Assembly (NCBI RefSeq): GCF_042643355.1 | Contig: NZ_JBHRSS010000003.1 | Coordinates: 1,116,001-1,180,000 of the forward strand | DNA length: 64,000 nt | DNA from: Salinisphaera aquimarina | GTDB lineage: Bacteria > Pseudomonadota > Gammaproteobacteria > Nevskiales > Salinisphaeraceae | Direction: 5' to 3' | Part shown: positions 43,252-49,924 of the stretch, one piece after another | How the letters are laid out: each line of letters starts with the position of its first letter | Position numbering within the stretch: position 1 is the first letter of the stretch | Program-made: the position numbers and the translations under genes | The notes under the pieces: generated by a model | Seen by the model: only the letters and a program-made list of their open reading frames with translations | Database searches by the model: none | What the model was told of the DNA's origin: nothing

Positions 43252-43303
43252 GCTTTATAGCGGTGTTATAGACATGACTCTATAGCGCTGTTAAAGTGCG
43301 AGG
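43252..43303 (+). promoter_or_regulatory. Tandem operator-like repeats before the TetR gene
   Basis: Two direct 19-bp repeats, CTTTATAGCGGTGTTATAG (43253-43271) and CTCTATAGCGCTGTTAAAG (43278-43296), lie 7 bp before the TetR start. Each also has partial dyad symmetry (TATAGCGGTGTTATA). They are the likely TetR operator overlapping the promoter. Confidence 0.6.
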
Positions 43304-43885
43304 ATGAATAGACGCGAAACCATACTGATGGCAGCGCTTGAGCTTCTTGCGCAGAAAGGTGAGGCGCGCTTGTCGACACGGACTGTGTGCGTCGCGGCGA
43401 ACGTCACCGCCCCCACGCTTTATCACCACTTCGGCAGTGCCGATGGGCTTCTCAGTGCCGTGTTGACCGAGGGCTTTCGGCAGTTTCTCGAGAGCAAAAA
43501 GGCGGCCGAACAATCATCCGACGCGGAAATAGCCCTGCGTGAAGGCTGGGAGAACTATGTTCGCTTCGCGGCGGAACGACCAAGGTTGTACGCGGCCGTG
43601 ATGGCGCGATTCCTTCAAGGGGCGACCATCCCTGCCACCGAGGAAGCGTTTGCTTTACTCAGACAGCGGATAGCGGCGCTCGAAGCGGAGGGACGGCTTG
43701 CGATCGCGGCGTCCGATGCCCTTTCCATCATATGGGCATCGGCCAACGCCGCCGCCCAACTTTACGTAACGGCGACGTTGCCAGCGAACGCGTACCTTGC
43801 GGCGCCCGATTCCCGGGTCATCGAGTCGATTTGCGATCAAGCCGTTACCAGCATTTGTACACCCCGCACGGAGAGTGAATTATGA
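43304..43885 (+). CDS. Cassette gene: TetR-family transcriptional regulator
   Basis: A 193-residue regulator. The helix-turn-helix is TRTVCVAANVTAPTLYHHFGS, followed by an effector-binding helical domain. AGG precedes the ATG. Its stop overlaps the start of the next gene by 4 bp, so the two are translated together. It is unusually GC-rich for this array and sits in a 1.8-kb cassette with its own operator-like repeats, so expression does not depend on an integron promoter. Confidence 0.85.
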   Translation: MNRRETILMAALELLAQKGEARLSTRTVCVAANVTAPTLYHHFGSADGLLSAVLTEGFRQFLESKKAAEQSSDAEIALREGWENYVRFAAERPRLYAAVMARFLQGATIPATEEAFALLRQRIAALEAEGRLAIAASDALSIIWASANAAAQLYVTATLPANAYLAAPDSRVIESICDQAVTSICTPRTESEL

Positions 43886-44859
43886 GAATTCTTGTCACTG
43901 GCGGCTCCGGGTTTCTCGGCGCTCGCCTGATCTCAAAGCTCAAAGCGGATGAATACGATGTGCTGGCCCTTGCGCGATCTCCTTCATCGGTTGAACGAGT
44001 TCGAAGCCTTGGCGCCACTCCGGTCAGCAGCGATCTCGAGACGCTTGAAGCGGGGCAGCTCCCCGACCTCGACGGCGTGATCCATACGGCGGCGTATTTT
44101 CGGTTTGCCGGTCCACGGAGACCGTATTTTCGTGTTAACACCGATGGCACCAAGAGGCTCCTTGAGGTAGCCAAACGAGCCGGCGCCAAGACCTTCGTGC
44201 ATGTGAGCGCGGCCGGTATCATCATGGATGACAAGGGCTCAAAGATTCGCAACGCCGACGAGTCCGCTCCGACGTTCCCGGACAGTTTTTCAGGCTATAT
44301 CGCGAGCAAGGCTCGCGCCGAGGCAGCGGTGCTGGCCGCCGATCATGCCGAATTCCGAACGATTGCAATCCGGCCGCCGGGTATCTGGGGGCCTGGCGAC
44401 GCCTTCAGTAAAGCCATTCCGGAAGCGATCGGTTCGGGCCAGTTCCGTTTTATCGATCGCGGCGACTACCCAGTCGCAACGTGCCACGTGGACAATGTGA
44501 TAGAGGCCCTCCAATGCGCACTCGTGGGAGGACAAGGCGGCCGAGCTTACTTTATTACCGATCCTGAGCCGACCACATTCCGCGATTTCGTTGCAATGCT
44601 GGCAAGCGTTCACGGGCTGTCGATCGAGAAGATTGGCTCGATGTCGTACCGGCTGGCTTTCACGTTGGGACGTATAATGGAGGCGGGTGCCGCCGTTACC
44701 TTATCGAAAAAGGATCCGCCTTTGTCCCGTACCCTGGTGCGTATGATAGGGCGCGAATTCACGCTTGACGATGCGGCTGCGCGCCATTCGCTGAGTTATG
44801 CTGCACGAACGTCACGGAGCCAGGGCTTGGCTGCCTTTGATGAGACTGCCGTCGCTTAA
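43882..44859 (+). CDS. Cassette gene: extended SDR / NAD-dependent epimerase-type protein
   Basis: A 325-residue extended short-chain dehydrogenase. The cofactor motif GGSGFLGARL is at the N-terminus and the catalytic YIASK near residue 138. Later segments HTAAYFRF, RPPGIWGPGD and VATCHVDN fit the 3-beta-hydroxysteroid/dihydroflavonol-type reductases. Coupled to the TetR gene by an ATGA overlap, as in many TetR-SDR pairs where the enzyme is the repressed target. Substrate unknown. A two-gene, GC-rich cassette is atypical for this array. Confidence 0.85.
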   Translation: MRILVTGGSGFLGARLISKLKADEYDVLALARSPSSVERVRSLGATPVSSDLETLEAGQLPDLDGVIHTAAYFRFAGPRRPYFRVNTDGTKRLLEVAKRAGAKTFVHVSAAGIIMDDKGSKIRNADESAPTFPDSFSGYIASKARAEAAVLAADHAEFRTIAIRPPGIWGPGDAFSKAIPEAIGSGQFRFIDRGDYPVATCHVDNVIEALQCALVGGQGGRAYFITDPEPTTFRDFVAMLASVHGLSIEKIGSMSYRLAFTLGRIMEAGAAVTLSKKDPPLSRTLVRMIGREFTLDDAAARHSLSYAARTSRSQGLAAFDETAVA

Positions 44860-44966
44860 GTTTCCTGGCAGCATCAGTACCCGCCTGGGATGCAGCTAAA
44901 CAAAAACGGACTGCCGCCACTGGCTGCAAAGAGTCGAAAACAGGCGACGCAATTGAGCTAGATGCT

Positions 44967-45069
44967 GCCCAACAGATCGCTGCAGTTGACCGCCCGAAGC
45001 GCTGGCGCGCTTTGGGTTCCCTCCGCAGCCTATGGCTGCTCAGGCGGCAACTGAGCTTCGGCGTTATGC
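44967..45069 (+). repeat. attC site (main 103-bp type)
   Basis: R'' GCCCAAC complements R' GTTGGGC that opened the 1.8-kb TetR-SDR cassette; R' is GTTATGC. Confidence 0.95.
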
Positions 45070-45084
45070 TCAAAAAGGAATTGC

Positions 45085-45480
45085 ATGCCATATCGGATGA
45101 ATCCGCGACAATATGAGTCTTTATTAGCACTCAGCAGTGCTGATCGAAGCTCTCATTTTGTCGGCAAAGTGGCGGATTGGCAGCAGTTGTGGGGCGTCAA
45201 AAATGACGAAGGCTGGCTTGTCCCAATCACCCCTGATGATTTGGAATACTTCCCTGTCTGGCCGCACCCGGAATATGCTCAAACAATCGTCGATGAACAT
45301 TTTCCTGGCCATCACGCAGTTGAGATCTCGCTAGATGAATTCCTGTCACACTGGCTTCCAACTTTCGAGGGTGACGGCGTAAAGGTGGCGGTGTTTCCAA
45401 ATAGAGAGTGGGTTTTCCGGGTGATGGAGCCCAAAGATATGGAGCAATGCCTGAGAGATGAGTTGGCATTGTATGAATAA
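45085..45480 (+). CDS. Cassette gene: DUF2750-like protein
   Basis: A 131-residue protein of the DUF2750 family as recalled: segments WGVKNDEGWLVPITPD, FPVWPHPEYAQTIV, EISLDEFLSHWLP and DGVKVAVFPN follow the family order. It has no signal peptide or membrane segment. The ATG lies 16 bp after the junction, and the TAA stop is one base before the R'' core. The family function is unknown; such genes are frequent in proteobacterial accessory regions. Confidence 0.78.
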   Translation: MPYRMNPRQYESLLALSSADRSSHFVGKVADWQQLWGVKNDEGWLVPITPDDLEYFPVWPHPEYAQTIVDEHFPGHHAVEISLDEFLSHWLPTFEGDGVKVAVFPNREWVFRVMEPKDMEQCLRDELALYE

Positions 45481-45481
45481 A

Positions 45482-45553
45482 GCATAACCAGGGGCTCAAG
45501 CCGACCGGTACTACGCTGCGCTCCGTACCGGCGGCTTCGCCTAGGCGTTGGGT
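45482..45553 (+). repeat. attC site (variant type, 72 bp)
   Basis: R'' GCATAAC complements R' GTTATGC of this cassette; R' is GTTGGGT. Arms GGGGCTCAAGCCGACCGGTAC and GTACCGGCGGCTTCGCCTAG differ from the main type; compact classical attC form. Confidence 0.9.
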
Positions 45554-45605
45554 TTCTAGCCAGAACTTGGTCGTAAAATTGAATGTAAATTCTGGAGGCC
45601 AGTTC

Positions 45606-45794
45606 ATGAGTACCGCTAAAGCCGAAGTCGCATCAATGCTGGCGTCCTTGCCCGAAGATGCTAGCCTCGAAGATATTCAATGCCATCTTTATGTGCTGGA
45701 AAAAGTCAAAAGAGGCATGGAGCGAACTGACTCCGAAGGCGCAATCCCACATGAGGAAGTCAAGAAACGCCTTGGAAAATGGCTCGATTCTTAG
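45606..45794 (+). CDS. Cassette gene: antitoxin of a RelE/ParE-type TA pair
   Basis: A 62-residue acidic protein with a short helical N-terminal part and a C-terminal segment EKVKRGMERTDSEGAIPHEEVKKRLGKWLDS; the pattern LxxIPHEEVKxRLxKWL is typical of antitoxins preceding RelE/ParE toxins. AGTTC before the ATG gives only a weak ribosome site. It overlaps the toxin start by 16 bp. It lies in its own cassette, a common place for TA modules that stabilise cassette arrays. Confidence 0.78.
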   Translation: MSTAKAEVASMLASLPEDASLEDIQCHLYVLEKVKRGMERTDSEGAIPHEEVKKRLGKWLDS

Positions 45795-46093
45795 CCTGGT
45801 CACCGGAAGCGGCTGAGGATGTGGAGCGCATTGCCATCTACATCGAACAGGATTCCCTCTAATACGCGCGAGCCGTAGCCTCACGAATCGTAGCGACCGC
45901 CGACTCTATTCCCGAGAATACGGAATTGGGAAGCATGGTTCCGGAAATAAATGACCCCGATTACCGGGAGCGATTCACCCATAAATATCGCATCATTTAT
46001 CACCTGGAAGCCGAACGTATTCTCATAGCAGCAGTAATTCACGGCAACCAGGAGTTCGAGCCACAAATCCCGCGAATTAAAAGTGGGTTATAA
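45779..46093 (+). pseudogene. RelE/ParE-family toxin interrupted by a nonsense mutation
   Basis: The frame starting ATG at 45779, overlapping the antitoxin, encodes a 104-residue RelE/ParE toxin (ARFLAWSPEAAEDVERI near the start; RERFTHKYRIIYHL and ILIAAVIHGNQEF at the end). Codon 28 is TAA (45860-45862), where related toxins carry a tyrosine or phenylalanine in DSPxYARAV. The remaining frame is intact and keeps the C-terminal H/R residues. So the toxin is probably inactive while the antitoxin is whole. Whether this stop is read through or a true mutation needs expression data. Confidence 0.85.
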
Positions 46094-46197
46094 ATCCAAC
46101 AGAGCGCTGCAGTTGACCGCCCAAAACGCTGCCGCGTTTCGGGTCCGCTTTGCAGCCTGCGGCTGCTTCGGGATCAGCTAAGATTCAGTGTCATGCA
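46094..46197 (+). repeat. Degenerate attC at the right edge of the array
   Basis: R'' ATCCAAC differs by one base from the complement of the opening R' GTTGGGT. The outer arm and first central stem match the main type; the R' half (GATCAGCTAAGATTCAGTGTCATGC) is decayed relative to CTTAGGCGTTATGC. This is the last clearly recognisable attC. Confidence 0.75.
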
Positions 46198-46219
46198 GTC
46201 AGCGCCGGGAGGGCCGCTC

Positions 46220-46720
46220 ATGGCTGTAAAGCCGGTTATCAACATTGCCGACGTTGAACTTTGCGATACCCGAAACGGCGAGCGTTTCGAGGCACAGCTG
46301 GGTTCGATGGCTTCCAGGATTGGCGCCAGCAAACTGGGTTGCCGCCTCACCGTTGTTCCGCCCGGCAAACGGGCGTGGCCGTTCCATAGCCATCATGCGA
46401 ACGAGGAAATGTTTTTCATTCTCGAAGGCACGGGCACGTATCGCTTCGGCGAGGAAAACTATCCGGTCAAGGCTGGTGATCTGCTGGCAGCCCCGGTGGG
46501 CGGCGCCGAGCACGCGCATCAACTCATCAACAGCTCCGCGGCGCCGCTGAAGTATCTGGCGTTGAGCACCATGCACGAGCCCGAGATCATGGAGTACCCG
46601 GACTCCAACAAGTTCGGTGCGTTCGCAGGCGCGCCACCGGGCGGTGCCCAGGATAAGCGCACGTTTGCTGCGTTTGTTCCCTCGGACGCAAAAGTCGGAT
46701 ATTGGCACGATGAAAACTAG
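46220..46720 (+). CDS. Cupin-domain protein
   Basis: A 166-residue protein with a single cupin barrel: motif 1 HSHHANEEMFFILEG (residues about 55-69) and motif 2 PVGGAEHAHQLIN give the metal-binding His/Glu set. GGGAGG precedes the ATG at 46220; an earlier in-frame ATG inside the decayed attC is unsupported. It lies directly behind the degenerate attC, so it may be an old cassette. Function unknown; many such cupins are sugar or dioxygenase-like enzymes. Confidence 0.82.
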   Translation: MAVKPVINIADVELCDTRNGERFEAQLGSMASRIGASKLGCRLTVVPPGKRAWPFHSHHANEEMFFILEGTGTYRFGEENYPVKAGDLLAAPVGGAEHAHQLINSSAAPLKYLALSTMHEPEIMEYPDSNKFGAFAGAPPGGAQDKRTFAAFVPSDAKVGYWHDEN

Positions 46721-46826
46721 GTGCGTTCCTGATGAAGCGCAGCACCGCACCGCGGCTTGGCTCCCGCTGCGAGCTATGTTCGCTCCGGCGGCGGTTGGGT
46801 TGCACCGTCGGGTCGGTGTTTGAAAG

Positions 46827-47060
46827 ATGTCGGCATTTGGCGCCGCGTCATTGCGTGATCTAGGCGAAGTTGCGAATTGGATTGGCTCGTCCAAACAAGC
46901 CCGAGAGTGGGCGGGGCCAGCTGTATCGTTTCCAATCGATGCCGAACAATTGCCGCAGCAGGTCGAATGGTCAGACGCCGGGTCATTTCGTCTCTCCAGC
47001 GAAAAAGGGCTCGTTGGTTTCGGCCAAGTCGTGCCCAAACCCGATGACCGGTTGCACATA
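46827..47060 (+). pseudogene. GNAT acetyltransferase, N-terminal fragment (interrupted)
   Basis: From the ATG at 46827 the frame encodes the first ~78 residues of a GNAT-type acetyltransferase, ending in VPKPDDRLHI. It then enters the inserted element at 47061. The continuation (ARLIIKPDLRGKGYG...) is found in frame after the element. The full gene would have been about 170 residues. Confidence 0.82.
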
Positions 47061-47327
47061 GGGCGTGTTGCCGTTTGGCCCGGCGCCGCGCCAGCGGCCA
47101 TTTTGGTGCAAGACAAGGCGCAGTGCGCGTCGTGTAGCCGAGCTACATAAGGGTGCTGCAACGCCGTATCGCAGGAAAATGGATGCTGTCCCGAAGGGTT
47201 GCGGCCCAAAATCGAGCCATACGGCGTTGCGCGGCTTGACCCTAGAATGACTAGGGCCGGCACCCCGCGCCTTGTCTGGCCCGATTTTGGGGTGCAACGC
47301 GGGGCCGCGCCAAACGGCAACACGCCC
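47061..47327. mobile_element. 267-bp MITE-like element with long terminal inverted repeats
   Basis: The ends GGGCGTGTTGCCGTTTGGC and GCCAAACGGCAACACGCCC are perfect inverted repeats of 19 bp; similarity continues inwards to shared AGACAAGGCGC. The middle has further palindromes (CCCTAG-N5-CTAGGG and GCAACGCCGTAT / ATACGGCGTTGC). It has no gene and splits the GNAT gene. A clear target-site duplication was not seen. It is most likely a non-autonomous element mobilised by a transposase elsewhere, and no other copy was noticed in the window. Confidence 0.8.
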
Positions 47328-47599
47328 TGGCTCGGTTGATAATCAAGCCGGATTTGCGTGGCAAAGGCTACGGGCGCGAATTGGCCCAGTCGCTTCTGGA
47401 TGAAGCCCTGGCCCATGGCCCGAAAACGGTCTCGTTGAACGTTTATTGCGATAACAAGCCGGCTATTGCGCTTTATAATCGGCTCGGTTTTATCGCTATC
47501 GAACGAGCGCCGGGCGATTCGAAATCAGATGCGCAATATGTGGTTTACGAAATCTCACGCAGTGCCGCTTTTGGCCGCGTCTGTCGGGGCGACAACTGA
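47328..47599 (+). pseudogene. GNAT acetyltransferase, C-terminal fragment
   Basis: From about 47329 the frame reads ARLIIKPDLRGKGYGRELAQ, the acetyl-CoA binding motif A of GNAT proteins (R/Q-x2-G-x-G/A), then VYCDNKPAIALYNRLGFIAI (motif B). The last residues come from an attC remnant (GRVCRGDN), and the stop is the TGA of an ACTGAG arm. With the N-terminal fragment it forms one gene cut by the MITE-like element. Confidence 0.82.
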
Positions 47600-47620
47600 G
47601 CCTGGGCGCCGGGCAACAGG
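47561..47620 (+). repeat. attC remnant after the GNAT gene
   Basis: GGGGCGACAACTGAGCCTGGGCG is close to the main attC 3' arm GGCGGCAACTGAGCTTAGGCG; the R' core is altered (GCCGGGC in place of GTTGGGC). It shows that the GNAT gene was once a cassette of this array. Confidence 0.65.
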
Positions 47621-47635
47621 GTAATAGGCAGCAGG

Positions 47636-48346
47636 ATGCATCAAGACGAAATCAAGGCTGTTTTTGACCAGCAAGCCGCCGGATACGACAAGCAATGGGC
47701 GAAGATGGCGCCGATCCGTAACGGCCTGCATTTTCTCCTGGAATCAGTTTTCGCTGAATTGCCGGCTGATGCACGACTCCTCTGTGTAGGCGTGGGCACG
47801 GGTGCAGAACTTGCCCACCTTGCTCAGAAAAATTCTCGTTGGCGTTTTACGGTGGTCGAGCCGTCCGGGCCGATGCTCGATGTGTGTCGTCAACGGGCTG
47901 AAAACGAAGGCTTTGCGTCACGCTGCGATTTTCATGAAGGCTATCTGGAGTCGCTTCCTGCCGGTGATGGGCATGATGCGGCCACCTGTTTTCTCGTGTC
48001 GCAGTTCATTCTTGAAGAAAAGGCGCGTTCGGCGTTCTTCCGGGAGATTGCGAAAAGGCTTGAGCCGGGCGGAATTCTTGCAAGCTCTGACCTGGCCTCG
48101 GAGGTAGGTTCGCAGGACTACGAAGCCTTGCTTCACGCCTGGATGAACATGATGGCCGGGGCGAGTATCTCGCCCGAGGATCGCGAGCGAATGCGTGAAG
48201 CGTACGCAAATGACGTCGCGGTACTTGCGCCGGATACAGTGGCGTCGATCATCGAAGCCGGTGGCTTCGAGTCGTCGGTGCAGTTCTTTCAGGCCGGATT
48301 GATCCATGCGTGGTTTTCAAAGCGCGCATTGATGGCTGCCGCCTGA
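47636..48346 (+). CDS. Class I SAM-dependent methyltransferase
   Basis: A 236-residue methyltransferase. Motif I LLCVGVGTGAELAHLA is near residue 48, and later VVEPSGPMLDVCR and AATCFLVSQFILEEKAR follow the Rossmann order. This resembles small-molecule or ubiquinone-type methyltransferases without a predicted substrate. The ATG at 47636 starts 16 bp after the attC remnant, and another remnant follows the stop, consistent with an old cassette. Confidence 0.85.
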   Translation: MHQDEIKAVFDQQAAGYDKQWAKMAPIRNGLHFLLESVFAELPADARLLCVGVGTGAELAHLAQKNSRWRFTVVEPSGPMLDVCRQRAENEGFASRCDFHEGYLESLPAGDGHDAATCFLVSQFILEEKARSAFFREIAKRLEPGGILASSDLASEVGSQDYEALLHAWMNMMAGASISPEDRERMREAYANDVAVLAPDTVASIIEAGGFESSVQFFQAGLIHAWFSKRALMAAA

Positions 48347-48349
48347 GAG

Positions 48350-48425
48350 ACCGCAGCAGTTGGCCGTTCACGGCTTGCCGCGCTTCTGATCCTTACGTGG
48401 TGGTCTGCGACTGCCCTGGCAGCTG
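48350..48425 (+). repeat. attC remnant after the methyltransferase gene
   Basis: GCAGCAGTTGGCCGTTCACGG and GCCGCGCTTCTGATCC match the first half of the main attC (GCTGCAGTTGACCGCCC..GCCGCGCTTTGGGTTCC) with several substitutions; the second half is lost. Confidence 0.55.
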
Positions 48426-48464
48426 CTGAACGTCCTCGTCGGGCAGGGCGGGAGAACTTAAGCG

Positions 48465-48899
48465 ATGAAGGTCAGCGACAGGATTGCGATGAGCGTGGGG
48501 ATGTTGGACATCGCATACGTTGCGTGGACGACCTTTGCCATCGCGCGGGGGGCGCTCGGGCTCAAGTCGCCCAATTTTGGCGCTCCATTTTCCGAATTCG
48601 AGATCGTGGTCAACCTGTGCGTCTATCTGGCCATGGCCGCGTGCGGCGCCGCGCTTGTTCTGCGGTGTCACTCGTTGTCGTGGCTTAATTATCTCTTGCT
48701 GCCTGTTCGTATCCTGCTGGTCATTCCGACGCTGTACCCGGTCTTCGCGCTCCTTACGGCATTGGGTGTCGTCATATCCATACGGCACGAGCTTGTGTTG
48801 CTGCTTCTTAGCGAGTTCGTTCGGTGTATCTTCGTCTTTCTGTGGGACAGAACGTGGCGCGAACGCCTGAACGCAACCAAGGGTGCGCGCGGTATCTAA
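48465..48899 (+). CDS. Small membrane protein of unknown function
   Basis: A 144-residue protein with about four hydrophobic helices. An ATG at 48465 follows a GGAG site. It ends just inside an attC-like core (ATCTAAC, 48894-48900), which supplies its TAA stop, as in other cassette genes here. No family recognised. Confidence 0.7.
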   Translation: MKVSDRIAMSVGMLDIAYVAWTTFAIARGALGLKSPNFGAPFSEFEIVVNLCVYLAMAACGAALVLRCHSLSWLNYLLLPVRILLVIPTLYPVFALLTALGVVISIRHELVLLLLSEFVRCIFVFLWDRTWRERLNATKGARGI

Positions 48900-48943
48900 C
48901 AAGCGTCGAAGTGGACCTGCGCCGCATGGCCGAGGCGTTATGC
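48894..48943 (+). repeat. Truncated attC remnant
   Basis: R'' ATCTAAC and R' GTTATGC are only 50 bp apart, with the left arm AAGCGTCGAAGTGGACC but not a matching right arm. Probably a deletion derivative of an attC of another type. Confidence 0.55.
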
Positions 48944-49021
48944 GGCATGAGTGGTCAACCGAATGGCGCGTGCCCACATGAAGACGATACCGACGCAATC
49001 GCCGGATACGGGTTGTCGACC

Positions 49022-49246
49022 ATGGCGACAAGAACGTTTCTTTTTTCAAGTATCCCGTTGACGGCCATTGCAACGGCGGGCGGCGTGGCGCATTTGCTCG
49101 AACTGCCGGACAAGCTTGATTTGTCGGCAGAGGGCTATCTGACCGTGCAACATATCTATCGGGGCCGGGCGCTGCTCGGCGTGCTGCTTTGCTCCGCGTC
49201 CGTAGCTGAGATTTCTCGCCAGCGTCTGGTGGCGCCGTGGCTTTAA
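49022..49246 (+). pseudogene. DUF1772-like membrane protein fragment
   Basis: The frame from ATG 49022 encodes ~74 residues that look like the first part of a DUF1772-type integral membrane protein (ELPDKLDLSAEGYLTVQHIYRGRALLG), then stops where the next gene starts. The family is about 150 residues, so this is a truncated copy. An upstream extension to 48949 is possible but adds no recognisable domain. Confidence 0.5.
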
Positions 49247-49764
49247 CCGATAAACAAACGGGCGTATTGAAAGGCATGCTGGTCGGGGCGGCTTGCGCGT
49301 TGGCGATCGTGATCGTGGGGGCGTGGCTCAATCCGTTTTCGTTTCAGTCGGAGATGGGCAGCGCCGAGCGTCTGGGCATCGCTATCAAAGCGAGCGTGTT
49401 GCCGGCGATTTTTCTGGCGGCGTCGGTGGGGCGTCTTGCAAAGCATCGGTTTTTCACGCCCGAAGATATCGACGGCGGCGGTCTGACACGTGGTACGGAA
49501 CGCGCAATGCTGCTGCAGTCCTTGCTGCAGAACACGCTCGAGCAATTCGCGCTCGCCGTGGTTGCCTATTGCGCGTGGGCCGTCGTGATGCCGGCGACGT
49601 GGCTTTCCGTGGTGCCCCTGGCCGCCGTGGCCTTTGCCGTGGGACGTGTCATGTTCTTCTCTGGCTATGAACACGGGGCGCCATCGCGGGCTATCGGTTT
49701 TACCCTGTCGTTCTACCCGTCGGTGCTGATGTTGGCATGTGTGGTTCTTGCCATGTTCATCTAG
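49237..49764 (+). CDS. MAPEG-type membrane protein
   Basis: A 175-residue protein with four hydrophobic helices. The segment around TERAMLLQSLLQNTLEQFALAVVAYCAW is the MAPEG family signature helix (RxxxNxxE-like), and the length fits. MAPEG members include glutathione-dependent membrane enzymes. It begins at a GTG and overlaps the DUF1772-like fragment by 10 bp, so the two may have been fused by deletion. Function unknown. Confidence 0.75.
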   Translation: MALTDKQTGVLKGMLVGAACALAIVIVGAWLNPFSFQSEMGSAERLGIAIKASVLPAIFLAASVGRLAKHRFFTPEDIDGGGLTRGTERAMLLQSLLQNTLEQFALAVVAYCAWAVVMPATWLSVVPLAAVAFAVGRVMFFSGYEHGAPSRAIGFTLSFYPSVLMLACVVLAMFI

Positions 49765-49924
49765 CCTGATCAGGTTGTGGCTGCTGGCATTGGCTGCGCG
49801 CGTCGGGTTCTACATTGCCGTCCAACGCGTCGTTCAATCGGCGTGCCGTGCTTTGTTCGATAGCGGCTTCGAACTACTGTGGCGAAATCACCGGCAGCCG
49901 TGATGCCGGTCCGAGGAGGAGCGT

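Larger units (their letters stand above)
37352..46197 (+). mobile_element. Integron gene-cassette array (attC cluster; no integrase in window)
   Basis: Small genes alternate with attC recombination sites over about 8.8 kb. The main site type is 103 bp and near-identical from copy to copy: R'' core, GCTGCAGTTGACCGCC, a palindromic central arm, GGCGGCAACTGAGCTT, then GGCGTT of the R' core. Each cassette runs from the TT of one R' core to the next attC. At eleven successive cassettes the R'' core at the end is the exact reverse complement of the R' core that opens the same cassette: GTTAGGC/GCCTAAC, GTTAGAC/GTCTAAC, GTTATAC/GTATAAC, GTTAGAT/ATCTAAC, GTTGGGC/GCCCAAC, GTTAGCG/CGCTAAC, GTTAGCT/AGCTAAC, GTTATGT/ACATAAC, GTTATAC/GTATAAC, GTTGGGC/GCCCAAC and GTTATGC/GCATAAC. 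The last cassette differs at one base. No intI, attI or Pc is visible, so this is either a CALIN or the distal part of a larger chromosomal integron. Base composition is much less GC-rich than the flanks for most cassettes. Confidence 0.93.

Noticed and set aside
38349..46197. Regularly spaced near-identical repeats as a possible CRISPR or REP array
   Set aside because: Spacing is 0.3-1.9 kb with genes between, and units have R''/R' cores and internal palindromes of attC sites; this is not a CRISPR or simple REP.
46199..47416. 405-codon minus-strand frame covering cupin, GNAT and the MITE
   Set aside because: It is antisense to recognised genes and crosses the insertion element; a shadow frame.
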